A stretch of 53,097 nt of DNA. Source: Lewinella sp. JB7. Its GTDB lineage: Bacteria > Bacteroidota > Bacteroidia > Chitinophagales > Saprospiraceae. The notes under the pieces were generated by a model. It had not been told where the DNA came from and did not search any database. It was given only the letters and a program-made list of their open reading frames with translations. Positions within the stretch are counted from its first letter, which is position 1; every line of letters starts with the position of its first letter. The translations under genes and the position numbers were made by a program. Location: NCBI RefSeq assembly GCF_024297185.1, contig NZ_JANCTD010000014.1, positions 1 through 53,097 on the forward strand, given 5' to 3'. Of the stretch, positions 35,561-43,937 are shown in pieces.

Positions 35561-36142
35561 CTACTGCAGGACGATCTCCTTCTCCTCGACCATTTTGCGC
35601 ATGTTGATCAGGGCGTAGCGCATGCGGCCGAGAGCGGTGTTGATGCTCACGCGGGTGAGCTTAGCGATTTCTTTGAAGCTCATGTCGGCGTAGTGGCGCA
35701 GGATGACCACTTCGCGCTGCTCCGGGGGAAGGGCATCCACCAGCTTGCGGACCTTGTCGTGGGTCTGGCTGCGGATCATGCCTTGTTCGGCGTTGTCTTC
35801 CGAAGACTGGAGGACGTCAAAGATGTTGAAAGTCTCCGTCTGGCCGACTTGGGGCCGACGCTTGTTGCGACGAAAGGAATCGACGCACATGTTGTACGAG
35901 ATGCGCATGGCCCACTGGAGGAACTTGCCTTCGTGGTTGTACTTGCCGCGGCGCAGGGTATCGATGATCTTGATGAACACCTCCTGGAAGATATCTTCCG
36001 CCTTGCTGTGGTCCTTCGTGAAAAGGTAGATCGAGGTGTAGATCTTTTGTTGGTGACGGCCGAGCAGTTCTTCGAATGCACGGTCTTGGCCAGAGAGGTA
36101 GAGGTTGATCAGTTCCTGATCGTTGAGAGACTTGACGTCCAT
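35561..36142 (-). CDS. RNA polymerase sigma factor, ECF-type
   Basis: The 193-residue sigma-70 family protein has only regions 2 and 4. Region 2 holds FEELLGRHQQKIYTSIYLFT, AEDIFQEVFIKI and QWAMRISYNMCVDSFRR. Region 4 holds LPPEQREVVILRHYADMSFK and an HTH (RVSINTALGRMRYAL). No anti-sigma gene is adjacent. The ATG at 36142 (MDVKSLNDQELI) is preferred to an upstream codon at 36151. A TATATTTG promoter and two hairpins lie in its ~160-nt leader, which suggests leader-level control. Confidence 0.92.
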   Translation of the reverse strand: MDVKSLNDQELINLYLSGQDRAFEELLGRHQQKIYTSIYLFTKDHSKAEDIFQEVFIKIIDTLRRGKYNHEGKFLQWAMRISYNMCVDSFRRNKRRPQVGQTETFNIFDVLQSSEDNAEQGMIRSQTHDKVRKLVDALPPEQREVVILRHYADMSFKEIAKLTRVSINTALGRMRYALINMRKMVEEKEIVLQ

Positions 36143-36256
36143 AACTAACAATGTTTCAATTTGGGATTATTTCCCGAAGCGGGAGCCGGCGCTACTGCCG
36201 GTTAACAGTTAGTGTAGACGTTAAGACTATAGGAAAAGCTTTAAGTGATGAGAAGG

Positions 36257-36297
36257 GGGGTGCAACCCCAAAGCTAAAGAAAAGGGGGTGCAACCCC
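36257..36297 (-). promoter_or_regulatory. Two identical hairpin/operator sites GGGGT-GCA-ACCCC in the sigma-factor leader
   Basis: The inverted repeat GGGGTGCAACCCC occurs at 36257-36269 and 36285-36297, 28 bp apart, between the predicted start of transcription (~36300) and the sigma gene. As RNA each folds with 5-bp arms and a 3-nt loop; as DNA they could be repressor sites. Confidence 0.55.
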
Positions 36298-36306
36298 TTG
36301 TGGCAT

Positions 36307-36338
36307 CAAATATAGGTTAAGGCTGGAGACATACACAA
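36307..36338 (-). promoter_or_regulatory. Promoter of the ECF sigma gene
   Basis: The minus strand has TTG (36338-36336), a 21-bp spacer and TATATTTG (36314-36307), an exact -7 consensus. The predicted start is near 36300, giving a leader of about 160 nt. Confidence 0.5.
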
Positions 36339-36823
36339 TTTTTTCTCCAGATGTAAGTGCTCTTTAACCTTGAATTAACGCAAGTCGTAATTTTTAATTC
36401 CGTTTTTAACTATATATTGAAACATACGAATGTGTAAACGCATAATCAAAAAATTATAGTTGGGTTCGGGCCATATTTTGTCGGCCAGCAATTTTAAGGG
36501 TAATTGTTCCAACAATGGGGTTTGCTACACCCCATGGCCCTAAAACGTGCTGTTTTCGTACAACCAAACCCCAAGTGTGCACCCGAAGTCGTGAAGCATA
36601 TTACTAACGTGCCGTTCCGGCTCATCCTAATAAAGACAGCTCCTGCGACCCCGCCAGAACGAATTTAAAATTAAAATATATGTTAAGTTCTGAACGTATT
36701 AAATCATTAAAATATATATCTTACTGATAATAAAGGTGTTCGCTACTTGGATTGTCCGTTCATATGATCATTTGTCCCTGTTTTGATTCGAACGGCGACG
36801 CCGCTTACGGGTAATTTGGTCAT
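36339..36823. other. AT-rich divergent spacer with clustered inverted repeats
   Basis: A markedly AT-rich gap without genes between the sigma-factor promoter and the sulfur operon. Three back-to-back inverted repeats occur: ATTGTT-CC-AACAAT (36503-36516), ATGGGGT-N7-ACCCCAT (36515-36535) and AAAAC-N5-GTTTT (36542-36556). Nearer the reductase gene, TTCATATGATCA (36759-36770) is repeated in inverted form (11 of 12) at 36817-36828, over the start codon. It must contain the sulfur operon promoter, but I cannot place it with confidence. No known riboswitch was recognised. Confidence 0.5.
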
Positions 36824-38944
36824 ATGAATGCGACCGTAGCCCCCTCCCTCAATCATCTTGACGCCGCCAACCGGGCGGACATCGAAGAACTCACCGACCG
36901 TATCTACGCCTACCAGCGGGGAAAGGAGGATGAGGATCGTTTCAAGCACTACCGCCTTACGCGCGGCGTGTACGGACAGCGACAATTGGGGGTGCACATG
37001 TTCCGGACGAAGATTCCCTTCGGCCACATTACGCCGGATCAACTCATCGCGCTGGCCAATATTTCGGAGAAGTACACCAACGGTCGCCTGCACATCACCA
37101 CCCGGCAGAACGTGCAGCTGCACTATGTGAAACTGAATGACAGCCCGGCCATCTGGCAGGAACTGGTGGAAGCCGGCATGACGGCCCGGGAAGCCTGTGG
37201 CAACACCGTGCGTAACCTGACCGCCAGTCCGCTCGCCGGCGTTGACCCCGAGGAACTCTTCGACGTCAGCCCCTACGTGTACGCTACCTTCGATTATTTC
37301 CTGCGCAACCCCATTTGCCAGGAAATGGGCCGCAAGATCAAGCCCGCCTTCTCGAGCAGTGATCGCGATAGCGCCTTTACCTATTTCCACGACTTCGGCT
37401 TTATTCCCCGTATCAAGGACGGGCAACGCGGCTTTAAGGTGGTGGTCGGTGGCGGACTGGGGGCCGTCTCCATGGTCGCCCATACCGCCTATGAGTTCCT
37501 GCCGGCCGATCAGATCATTCCTTTCCAGGAAGCGGCCATCCGGGTATTCGACCGCTACGGCGAGCGCGAAAAGCGGATGAAGGCCCGCATGAAGTTCCTG
37601 ATCAAGGACCTCGGCTTCGAGCGCTTCATGGAGCTGATCCACGAGGAATGGCCCGCCATCGCGCATCAGTCGTACGAAATCGATCCAGCGCTGGTCCCCC
37701 GTCTGGGAGAGGTGCCCGCCGATAACTTTCCGGCGACCGAGCCCGTCAACGCGGCCGTCTACGCCGAGTGGCTGAAGACCAACGTGCTGGAGCAAAAACA
37801 GGGCGGCTACCGGGCCGTCGCCATTCGCATTCCCCTGGGTAATCTCGAAGCCGAGCAGGCCCGCCTGCTGGCCGAAGTGATCCGGGCGCACGCCAGCGAC
37901 GATATCCGCCTCAGCGTGCAGCAGGGTATGGTGCTGCGCTACGTACCGCCCACCGCACTGCCCCACCTCTTCAACGCCCTCTACGCGCTTGATCTCGGAT
38001 TGCCGGGGTACGACACTACGGCCGACATCACCGCCTGCCCCGGTACCGACACCTGCGCCCTGGGAGTTACCAACTCCACGGGCCTCGCCCAGGTGCTGGA
38101 AGCGATGGTGCGCGACGAGTTTCCCGAGATGGTCACCGAGAACGACATCCGCATCAAGATCAGCGGCTGTATGAATGCCTGCGGTCAGCACATGGCCGCC
38201 AACATCGGCTTTCACGGTTCCAGCATTCGGGTCGGCGACAAGATCGCGCCCGCCATGCAGGTCGTAGTGGGCGGAGGTATTGCCCCCGACGGTCGCGGTT
38301 TCATCGCCCAGAAAGTCATCAAGGTGCCTACCCGCCGCGCCCCGGAAGCCGTACGCATCCTCTTCCGGGACTATCGGCTCAACGCCCACGAGGGTGAGTA
38401 CTACAACGACTACGCCGAGCGGCAGGGCAAGCGCTACTTCTACGGTCTGCTCAAGGAACTCGGCGACACAAGCGAGATTGCCGACGAGGAATTCTACGAC
38501 TGGGGACAAGACGAGGACTACAAACAGGAGATCGGTGTCGGCGAGTGTGCCGGCGTAAGTCTCGACGTGATCGGCGCCATTCTCAACGACAGCAGCAACA
38601 AACTCATCGCGGCCGCCCGTAGCCTGGAAGGGGATGCTCCCGCCGACGCCGGGTACCACGCTTACTCCGCCATGGTCACCGCGGCCAAGGCACTACTGCT
38701 CGCCGAAGACGTCAAGTGTAATACCCACATCGGTATCCTGGCGGATTTTCAGGACCACTTCGGCGATCGCTTCCCCGAAGTAGGCGACTTTAAAGGCTTC
38801 GTGCTGCGTATAAAAAGTACGGCCCCGACCACGGAATTCGTCTCCACCTATCTCGCGGACGCCCGCGCTTTCGTCAGCAAAGCCATTGCTACCCGCGAAC
38901 GGCAACTCGACAAGCGGGTCGTCAGTGAATACTACAAAGCGTAA
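36824..38944 (+). CDS. Siroheme [4Fe-4S] sulfite/nitrite reductase with C-terminal HEPN-like domain
   Basis: The 706-residue protein has the duplicated ferredoxin-like/siroheme halves. HITTRQNVQLHYV and NTVRNLTASPLAGVDPEE mark the first half. The cluster cysteines are Cys405 and Cys411 (ACPGTDTCALG), then Cys449 and Cys453 (SGCMNACGQH). After about residue 560 comes an extra ~140-residue helical domain (YHAYSAMVTAAKALLLAEDV, then NTHIGILADFQDHFG) that looks like a HEPN domain. It does six-electron reduction of sulfite or nitrite. Downstream CobA, siroheme synthase and APS reductase favour sulfite. The ATG at 36824 sits inside an inverted repeat. Confidence 0.9.
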   Translation: MNATVAPSLNHLDAANRADIEELTDRIYAYQRGKEDEDRFKHYRLTRGVYGQRQLGVHMFRTKIPFGHITPDQLIALANISEKYTNGRLHITTRQNVQLHYVKLNDSPAIWQELVEAGMTAREACGNTVRNLTASPLAGVDPEELFDVSPYVYATFDYFLRNPICQEMGRKIKPAFSSSDRDSAFTYFHDFGFIPRIKDGQRGFKVVVGGGLGAVSMVAHTAYEFLPADQIIPFQEAAIRVFDRYGEREKRMKARMKFLIKDLGFERFMELIHEEWPAIAHQSYEIDPALVPRLGEVPADNFPATEPVNAAVYAEWLKTNVLEQKQGGYRAVAIRIPLGNLEAEQARLLAEVIRAHASDDIRLSVQQGMVLRYVPPTALPHLFNALYALDLGLPGYDTTADITACPGTDTCALGVTNSTGLAQVLEAMVRDEFPEMVTENDIRIKISGCMNACGQHMAANIGFHGSSIRVGDKIAPAMQVVVGGGIAPDGRGFIAQKVIKVPTRRAPEAVRILFRDYRLNAHEGEYYNDYAERQGKRYFYGLLKELGDTSEIADEEFYDWGQDEDYKQEIGVGECAGVSLDVIGAILNDSSNKLIAAARSLEGDAPADAGYHAYSAMVTAAKALLLAEDVKCNTHIGILADFQDHFGDRFPEVGDFKGFVLRIKSTAPTTEFVSTYLADARAFVSKAIATRERQLDKRVVSEYYKA

Positions 38945-38948
38945 GCCT

Positions 38949-39722
38949 ATGTCTTCCTCTCCAGCCGCCCCGGCCCGCGTCACCCTGGTGGGAGCCGGTC
39001 CCGGTGATCCCGATCTCATTACCCGCCGGGGACTGCGGGCACTGGCCACCGCCGACGTAGTACTCTACGATGCACTGAGCAGCAACGACCTACTGGACGA
39101 AACTCCGGCACACTGTCAGCGCATTTTCGTCGGGAAAAGAGCCGGATGTCACTACAAAAAGCAGGAGGAAATCAATGAACTGATTGTCTCCACCGCCCGG
39201 GAGTACGGCCACGTCGTACGGTTGAAGGGGGGCGATCCTTTCGTCTTCGGCCGGGGTCAGGAGGAGAAGGCATACGCCGAGGCCCACGGCATCCCCGTCG
39301 AGGTCGTGCCCGGCATCAGCAGTTGCATCAGCCTGCCCGAGCTGCAGGGGGTAGCACCCACGAGCCGGGGCTACGCCGATAGCTTCTGGGTCATTACCGC
39401 CCATACCCGCGACGGGGGCCTGAGCGATGACCTCTTCCGGGCGGCGCGTTCCGGCGCTACGGTCATCATCCTGATGGGACTGGGCCGACTAGACCAGATC
39501 TGCGCGCTCTGGGACGCCGAAGGCCGGGGGGAGCTGCCCGCCATGGTGATCCAGAACGGCAGTCGCCCCAACGAGAAATGCTGGGTGGGCACCGTAAACG
39601 ATATTGCCGCCCGGGTGGCCGCCGAACGCGATAAGGGGCCGGGCATCATCGTGCTCGGAGAAACCGTGCGCCAGCACGCGGACTTTGGTGCCTACCGGGC
39701 TATCCACACTTCCCAACTGTAA
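38949..39722 (+). CDS. cobA: Uroporphyrinogen-III C-methyltransferase
   Basis: The 257-residue SUMT uses SAM to methylate uroporphyrinogen III at C-2 and C-7, giving precorrin-2 for siroheme. The motifs are VTLVGAGPGDPDLIT at the N-terminus, VVRLKGGDPFVFGRG, VVPGISSCISLPELQG and the closing RDKGPGIIVLGETV. I chose the ATG at 38949, 4 bp after the reductase stop; the upstream frame lies inside the reductase gene. It supplies siroheme to the upstream enzyme. Confidence 0.95.
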   Translation: MSSSPAAPARVTLVGAGPGDPDLITRRGLRALATADVVLYDALSSNDLLDETPAHCQRIFVGKRAGCHYKKQEEINELIVSTAREYGHVVRLKGGDPFVFGRGQEEKAYAEAHGIPVEVVPGISSCISLPELQGVAPTSRGYADSFWVITAHTRDGGLSDDLFRAARSGATVIILMGLGRLDQICALWDAEGRGELPAMVIQNGSRPNEKCWVGTVNDIAARVAAERDKGPGIIVLGETVRQHADFGAYRAIHTSQL

Positions 39723-39734
39723 TCGTACCCACCC

Positions 39735-40484
39735 ATGACCAACCCCCTGTACCCCGCATTCTTTCGCCTGGACCGCCTGCAGATGCTGGTCGTCGGTGCC
39801 GGTCAGGTAGGGGAAGAAAAACTGAGCTTTATCCTGAAGAGCAGTCCCAACGCCCGGGTAACCGTCGTGGCACCCTGGATGGGGCAGGAGCTGCGTGAGC
39901 TACTTGACGGGCAATCCGGAGAGGCGGGGCCGCAGGAGCCTACATCCCCGGAACGGCCGGCCAACCGGTGGCATACCGCGGCCGGTGGAATGGTCACCTG
40001 GTACCGCCGGGAATTTCGGCCGGACGACGTCCTGGAAGCGGACCTGATCGTCGCCGCCACCAATTTCCGTAACGTGAACCACGCGGTGTGGGAAGCCGCC
40101 CGCACCCACCGCCGCCTATGCAATATTGCCGATACGCCCGACTTGTGCGACTTTTACCTCGGAAGCATCGTAACGCGCGGACCCCTGAAGGTAGCCATCA
40201 GCACCAACGGACAAAGCCCCACCTTCGCCAAGCGTTTCCGCCAGTGGCTGGAGGCGGAGTTGCCGGAAGCCGAAACCACCGAACTCATCGAAGGGCTCCG
40301 GCTGTTTCGCGATCGGCTGACGGGGGATTTCCAGTCTAAAGTCCGCGAACTCAACGCCCTCACGAGCGGTTTACTTGCCTCGGCCCGCTCGGAGCGCCGC
40401 TGCCCACCCGGAGGCTGCCTGCTGGCTACCGCCGCCGGAGATGAAAATACCCCCTTAACGCCGGATGAAAACACCCTGAATTGA
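39735..40484 (+). CDS. Siroheme synthase: precorrin-2 dehydrogenase / sirohydrochlorin ferrochelatase
   Basis: The 249-residue protein corresponds to the N-terminal CysG/Met8p module. The NAD-binding LQMLVVGAGQVGEEKLSFIL is followed by IVAATNFRNVNHAVWEAA, LCNIADTPDLCDFYLGSIV and LKVAISTNGQSPTFAKRFR. It oxidises precorrin-2 and inserts iron to give siroheme. The linker around residues 58-80 (QSGEAGPQEPTSPERP) is an unusual Pro-rich insert, and the Cys-containing tail is poorly conserved. The TGA stop overlaps the next ATG by one base. Confidence 0.92.
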   Translation: MTNPLYPAFFRLDRLQMLVVGAGQVGEEKLSFILKSSPNARVTVVAPWMGQELRELLDGQSGEAGPQEPTSPERPANRWHTAAGGMVTWYRREFRPDDVLEADLIVAATNFRNVNHAVWEAARTHRRLCNIADTPDLCDFYLGSIVTRGPLKVAISTNGQSPTFAKRFRQWLEAELPEAETTELIEGLRLFRDRLTGDFQSKVRELNALTSGLLASARSERRCPPGGCLLATAAGDENTPLTPDENTLN

Positions 40485-41170
40485 TGAGCTTACCCCACTC
40501 CGACACCGCCGTCACCTTTAACCTGGCCGCGCTGAATGAAGAGTACGCCACCCTGGATTTTCAGGAGCGTATCCGACGCCTCTACGACTATTTCCCCGTC
40601 GAGGACGTTTTGTTTACGTCCAGTTTCGGGACGAAGTCCGTAGTCATGCTGACGCTCGTCAGCCGGGCCAACGCCGCCCAGAAAGTCCACATGCTCAATA
40701 CGGGCTACCACTTTCCGGAGACGATGGCCTACCGGGACACCCTCGCCCGGCTTACCGGTCTGGAGGTCGTGGAGATCCTTCCCGACCCGGAAAAGCACGC
40801 ACTGACCCGCGACACCAAAATGTGGGACAGCCAGCCCGGTCGGTGCTGCCACTACAATAAGGTGTTGCCGTTGCGCGCCGTCAAAGCCCGCCACAAGGTG
40901 TGGATGTCCGGCGTACACAGTTACCAAACCATGAACCGGGCGGCCATGGAGATTTTCGAGGAAGTCGACGGACTCATCCACTTTCACCCGCTGATCGACA
41001 TCGAGGAGGGGGAATTCCTTTACCTGCTGGAAAAGGATAAGTTGCCCCGCCATCCCCTGGAAGCCCTCGGGTACGGATCCATCGGTTGCACCCACTGCAC
41101 CCGTCCCGGGCGGGGGCGTGCCGGTCGCTGGGCGGGCAAAGACAAGGATGAGTGCGGCTTACATACCTGA
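40484..41170 (+). CDS. cysH: [4Fe-4S] adenylyl-sulfate (APS) reductase, CysH family
   Basis: The 228-residue PAPS/APS reductase has FTSSFGTKSVVMLTLVSRA as the P-loop-like start and VHMLNTGYHFPET for nucleotide binding. Cys121-Cys122 (GRCCHYNK) and Cys202/Cys205 (CTHC) would ligate a 4Fe-4S cluster. The catalytic cysteine is in the DECGLHT tail. The cluster cysteines indicate APS rather than PAPS as substrate. It makes sulfite for the reductase upstream. Start ATG 40484 overlaps the siroheme synthase stop. The sulfate-activating genes cysD/cysN are not in the window. Confidence 0.93.
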   Translation: MSLPHSDTAVTFNLAALNEEYATLDFQERIRRLYDYFPVEDVLFTSSFGTKSVVMLTLVSRANAAQKVHMLNTGYHFPETMAYRDTLARLTGLEVVEILPDPEKHALTRDTKMWDSQPGRCCHYNKVLPLRAVKARHKVWMSGVHSYQTMNRAAMEIFEEVDGLIHFHPLIDIEEGEFLYLLEKDKLPRHPLEALGYGSIGCTHCTRPGRGRAGRWAGKDKDECGLHT

Positions 41171-41219
41171 TCGCCAGCCCGTTGAACCGGATCCCCTCAA
41201 GACACATTAAAGATATATC

Positions 41220-42260
41220 ATGATTCAGACCGATATTTTGATCATTGGCGCCGGCCCGGTCGGCCTATTCACGGTTTTTGAAGCCGGACTGCTGAAGCTC
41301 CGCTGCCACCTGGTAGATAGCCTCGGACAACCCGGCGGACAGCTCACCGAGATCTATCCCAAGAAGCCCATTTACGATATCCCCGGCTTCCCCAGCGTTC
41401 TCGCCGGCGACCTGGTGGATAACCTGATGGAACAGATTAAGCCCTTCAATCCCGGATTCACCCTCGGCGAGCGTGCCGAGAAACTCCGGCAGGTAGGCGA
41501 TAAGATGTACGAGCTCACCACCAGCCGCGGCACCGTCATTCAGGCCCCCGTGATCTGCATTGCCGGTGGACTGGGCTGCTTCGAACCCCGCAAACCCCCC
41601 ATCCCCAACATCGAACGCTTCGAGGATAACGGCGTCGCTTACGTGATTCGTGACCCCGAGGTGTACCGCGACAAGCGCGTACTCCTGGCCGGCGGTGGTG
41701 ATTCCGCCCTGGACTGGACCATCTTCCTCGCCGACGTAGCCCGTGAGGTGACCCTGGTGCACCGCCGCGACAGTTTCCGCGGAGCCCTCGACAGCGTGGA
41801 GAAAGTCCACGAACTGGCCCAGGCCGGCCGCGTCAACCTCGTCACCAACGCCCAGGCCGTCGGAATCGTCGGAACCGACGAAGTAGAGGGCGTCGCCATC
41901 CGGCACAAGACCGGCGAGGAAGTCGTAGTTGCGGTGGACGACTTTATTCCCCTCTTCGGCCTTTCTCCGAAACTCGGCCCGATCTCCGACTGGAACCTGA
42001 CGATCGACAAGAACGCTATTGAGGTTGATACCCGCGATTACAGTACCGGCGTACCGGGCATCTACGCGATCGGTGACATCAATACCTATCCGGGTAAGCT
42101 CAAACTAATTCTCTGCGGCTTCCACGAAGGCACCCTGGCCGTGCAGTCGGCTTTCAACTATATCTACCCCGACAAGAAGCTCAGCTTCAAGTACACCACC
42201 GTTAACGGCATCGAAGGTCTTCCCAAGGAAGAAGAGGTTGCCGCCGCTGCTACGGCATAA
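41220..42260 (+). CDS. Ferredoxin-NADP+ reductase, thioredoxin-reductase-like type
   Basis: The 346-residue flavoprotein has an N-terminal FAD site (ILIIGAGPVGLFTVFEAGLL), QPGGQLTEIYPKKPIYDIPG, and the NADPH site VLLAGGGDSALDWTIFLADV with HRRDSFRGAL. STGVPGIYAIGDINTYPGKL follows near the C-terminus. The CxxC of thioredoxin reductase is absent, which defines the TrxR-like FNR class. As the last gene of the sulfur cluster it probably reduces the ferredoxin that feeds the sulfite reductase. A strong terminator follows. Confidence 0.9.
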   Translation: MIQTDILIIGAGPVGLFTVFEAGLLKLRCHLVDSLGQPGGQLTEIYPKKPIYDIPGFPSVLAGDLVDNLMEQIKPFNPGFTLGERAEKLRQVGDKMYELTTSRGTVIQAPVICIAGGLGCFEPRKPPIPNIERFEDNGVAYVIRDPEVYRDKRVLLAGGGDSALDWTIFLADVAREVTLVHRRDSFRGALDSVEKVHELAQAGRVNLVTNAQAVGIVGTDEVEGVAIRHKTGEEVVVAVDDFIPLFGLSPKLGPISDWNLTIDKNAIEVDTRDYSTGVPGIYAIGDINTYPGKLKLILCGFHEGTLAVQSAFNYIYPDKKLSFKYTTVNGIEGLPKEEEVAAAATA

Positions 42261-42266
42261 ATAAAA

Positions 42267-42306
42267 AAGCCGGCCGCTTCCTACGGGAGCGGCCGGCTTC
42301 TTGTTT
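42267..42306 (+). terminator. Bidirectional terminator after the sulfur cluster
   Basis: A 12-bp stem AAGCCGGCCGCT/AGCGGCCGGCTT has a 9-nt loop. The right flank is CTTGTTT. The left flank is A-rich, giving a run of T for the convergent minus-strand hydrolase transcript. Confidence 0.88.
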
Positions 42307-42326
42307 ATGGGGTTCCGGATCGACGA

Positions 42327-43193
42327 TCAGTTTACGTTGATCTCGCGACGGGTGGTGGTCTTCGTTTTTACGAAGGCCAGAATATCCCGATTCAACCGAT
42401 CCCGGTGGGTGTAGAACAGCCCGTGGGGAGCATCGTCGTACTTGTGGTAGACGGCGTTGGGAAGAAGTTCACTCGTAGCGTCACCACCGACCTTAACCGG
42501 AACGATCTTGTCGTCCTCTCCGTGAACGATCAGGGTGGGGATGGTCACCTTCCGTAGGTCCTGCCGGAAGTCAGTCTTTCCGAAGGCCGAAATGTAATCG
42601 ATCGCGGCGGTACTGGAGCCGGTCAGGGCCATACCGAGCGTCCAGGCCTGGAAGGCGTCGCTCACGGGGTGGCTGAGAAGGCCGATGCCGTAGAACTGCT
42701 TTGCCCAGTTGGCCAGGAATTCGGGACGGTCCTTTCGGATCCCGTCGATCATGCCCTGAAACACGCTCCACTCCACGCCCTCGTGGTCGTCGGTTTTGAG
42801 CATATAGGGCGTGACGGAGCTGACGAGTACGGCCCCGGACAGCCGGTCCTCTCCGTACTTTCCGATGTACCGGGCTACTTCGCCGCCGCCCATGCTAAAT
42901 CCTACGAGCGTTACGTCGCGGAGGTCAAGCTCCGTTAGTACGGCGTTCAGGTCGTCGGCCAGGGTATCGTAATTATAGCTGTCGCCGATCTTGGAGGAGT
43001 AGCCGAAGCCCCGCCGGTCGTAGGCGATGCAGCGCAGACCCTCCCGGCTGAGGGGCTCGAGTTGGTACTCGAACATGTCTCCGCACAGCGGCCAGCCGTG
43101 GATGAATACGACGGGCTTACCGTTGCCGTACTCCTGGTACCTGATCTTTACTTCCTTTCCCGATTTCGTGTCTTTCGTGGTGATGAATTGCAT
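42327..43193 (-). CDS. Alpha/beta hydrolase, haloperoxidase-like
   Basis: The 288-residue alpha/beta-hydrolase has the oxyanion HGW at 32-34, nucleophile Ser100 in GFSMGGG, the acid in HGEDDKIVP and the catalytic His in DAPHGLFYTH. This pattern resembles non-heme chloroperoxidase/arylesterase proteins. The substrate is unknown. The ATG at 43193 (MQFITTKDTKSGKEVKI) matches the family start. It is a single gene with a shared terminator downstream. Confidence 0.88.
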   Translation of the reverse strand: MQFITTKDTKSGKEVKIRYQEYGNGKPVVFIHGWPLCGDMFEYQLEPLSREGLRCIAYDRRGFGYSSKIGDSYNYDTLADDLNAVLTELDLRDVTLVGFSMGGGEVARYIGKYGEDRLSGAVLVSSVTPYMLKTDDHEGVEWSVFQGMIDGIRKDRPEFLANWAKQFYGIGLLSHPVSDAFQAWTLGMALTGSSTAAIDYISAFGKTDFRQDLRKVTIPTLIVHGEDDKIVPVKVGGDATSELLPNAVYHKYDDAPHGLFYTHRDRLNRDILAFVKTKTTTRREINVN

Positions 43194-43277
43194 TCTGTGT
43201 TGTTTATAGTAATGAAGTGTGAATATCACACTCGTTACTATATGTTCTCCGACCCCGGGGTGTTCGGATCAGGAGAC

Positions 43278-43937
43278 TCAGTCCAGGGTTTTGCGGGCTA
43301 CCGACAAACCGTCGCGGAGCGGCAGCACTACCGTAGTGAAGCGATCGTCGTCGCGTACCCGCCGGTTATATTCACGCAGCGCCGCGGCGTCCCGATCGGG
43401 TGCATTCCGGCCCACCTTGCCGTCCCAAAGTACGTTGTCGGCGAGCAGCAGACCACCGGGACGGAGACGCTCGGCCAGCACGTCGAAGTAGTCCGGATAA
43501 CTCTGCTTGTCGGCATCGAGGAAGATAAGATCGTAGGGGCCGGTCAGATTTTGCAGTTGCGACTCAATCTGTCCTTCATGAAGTGTGACCATCTTGGCGT
43601 AGGGAGATTGCGCAAAGTGACGGCGGGCTAACCAGGCCATTTCCGGGTCGCCCTCGATGGTATCGATTGTTCCCCCCGCTGCCAGTCCCTCGGCCAGACA
43701 CAGCGTGCCGTATCCGGTAAAGGTGCCCAGTTCCAGTACGCGGTGGGGGCGGTGTATCGCGGAAAGCATGGCCAGGAAGCGGCCCTGCAACGTACCCGTG
43801 ATCATTTGGGGGGCCAGCGTACGCAGGTGTGTTTGCCGTTCTACCGTATGCAGGTAGTCGGGAACCGGTCCGCTCATGGCCCCGGCGTATTCGGCCTGGG
43901 GATCTATGCGGTCACGCCGGGTAGGTTTACCACGCAT
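43278..43937 (-). CDS. SAM-dependent O-methyltransferase
   Basis: The 219-residue class I methyltransferase of the caffeoyl-CoA/catechol type has the SAM loop VLELGTFTGYGTLCLAEGL, IDTIEGDPEM, YDLIFLDADKQSYPDYFD and GGLLLADNVLWDGKV, where the D-A-D-K and D-N positions bind the metal. The substrate is unknown. The ATG at 43937 overlaps the end of the upstream small ORF by 11 bp, implying joint translation. Confidence 0.9.
   Translation of the reverse strand: MRGKPTRRDRIDPQAEYAGAMSGPVPDYLHTVERQTHLRTLAPQMITGTLQGRFLAMLSAIHRPHRVLELGTFTGYGTLCLAEGLAAGGTIDTIEGDPEMAWLARRHFAQSPYAKMVTLHEGQIESQLQNLTGPYDLIFLDADKQSYPDYFDVLAERLRPGGLLLADNVLWDGKVGRNAPDRDAAALREYNRRVRDDDRFTTVVLPLRDGLSVARKTLD

Noticed and set aside
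36339..36823. A SAM or other riboswitch before the sulfur operon
   Set aside because: I looked for the conserved cores of SAM-I and THF riboswitches and found none; only simple inverted repeats are seen.
36743..38659. 638-codon frame antisense to the sulfite reductase
   Set aside because: Mirror of the reductase codon bias; the plus strand has all siroheme and cluster motifs.
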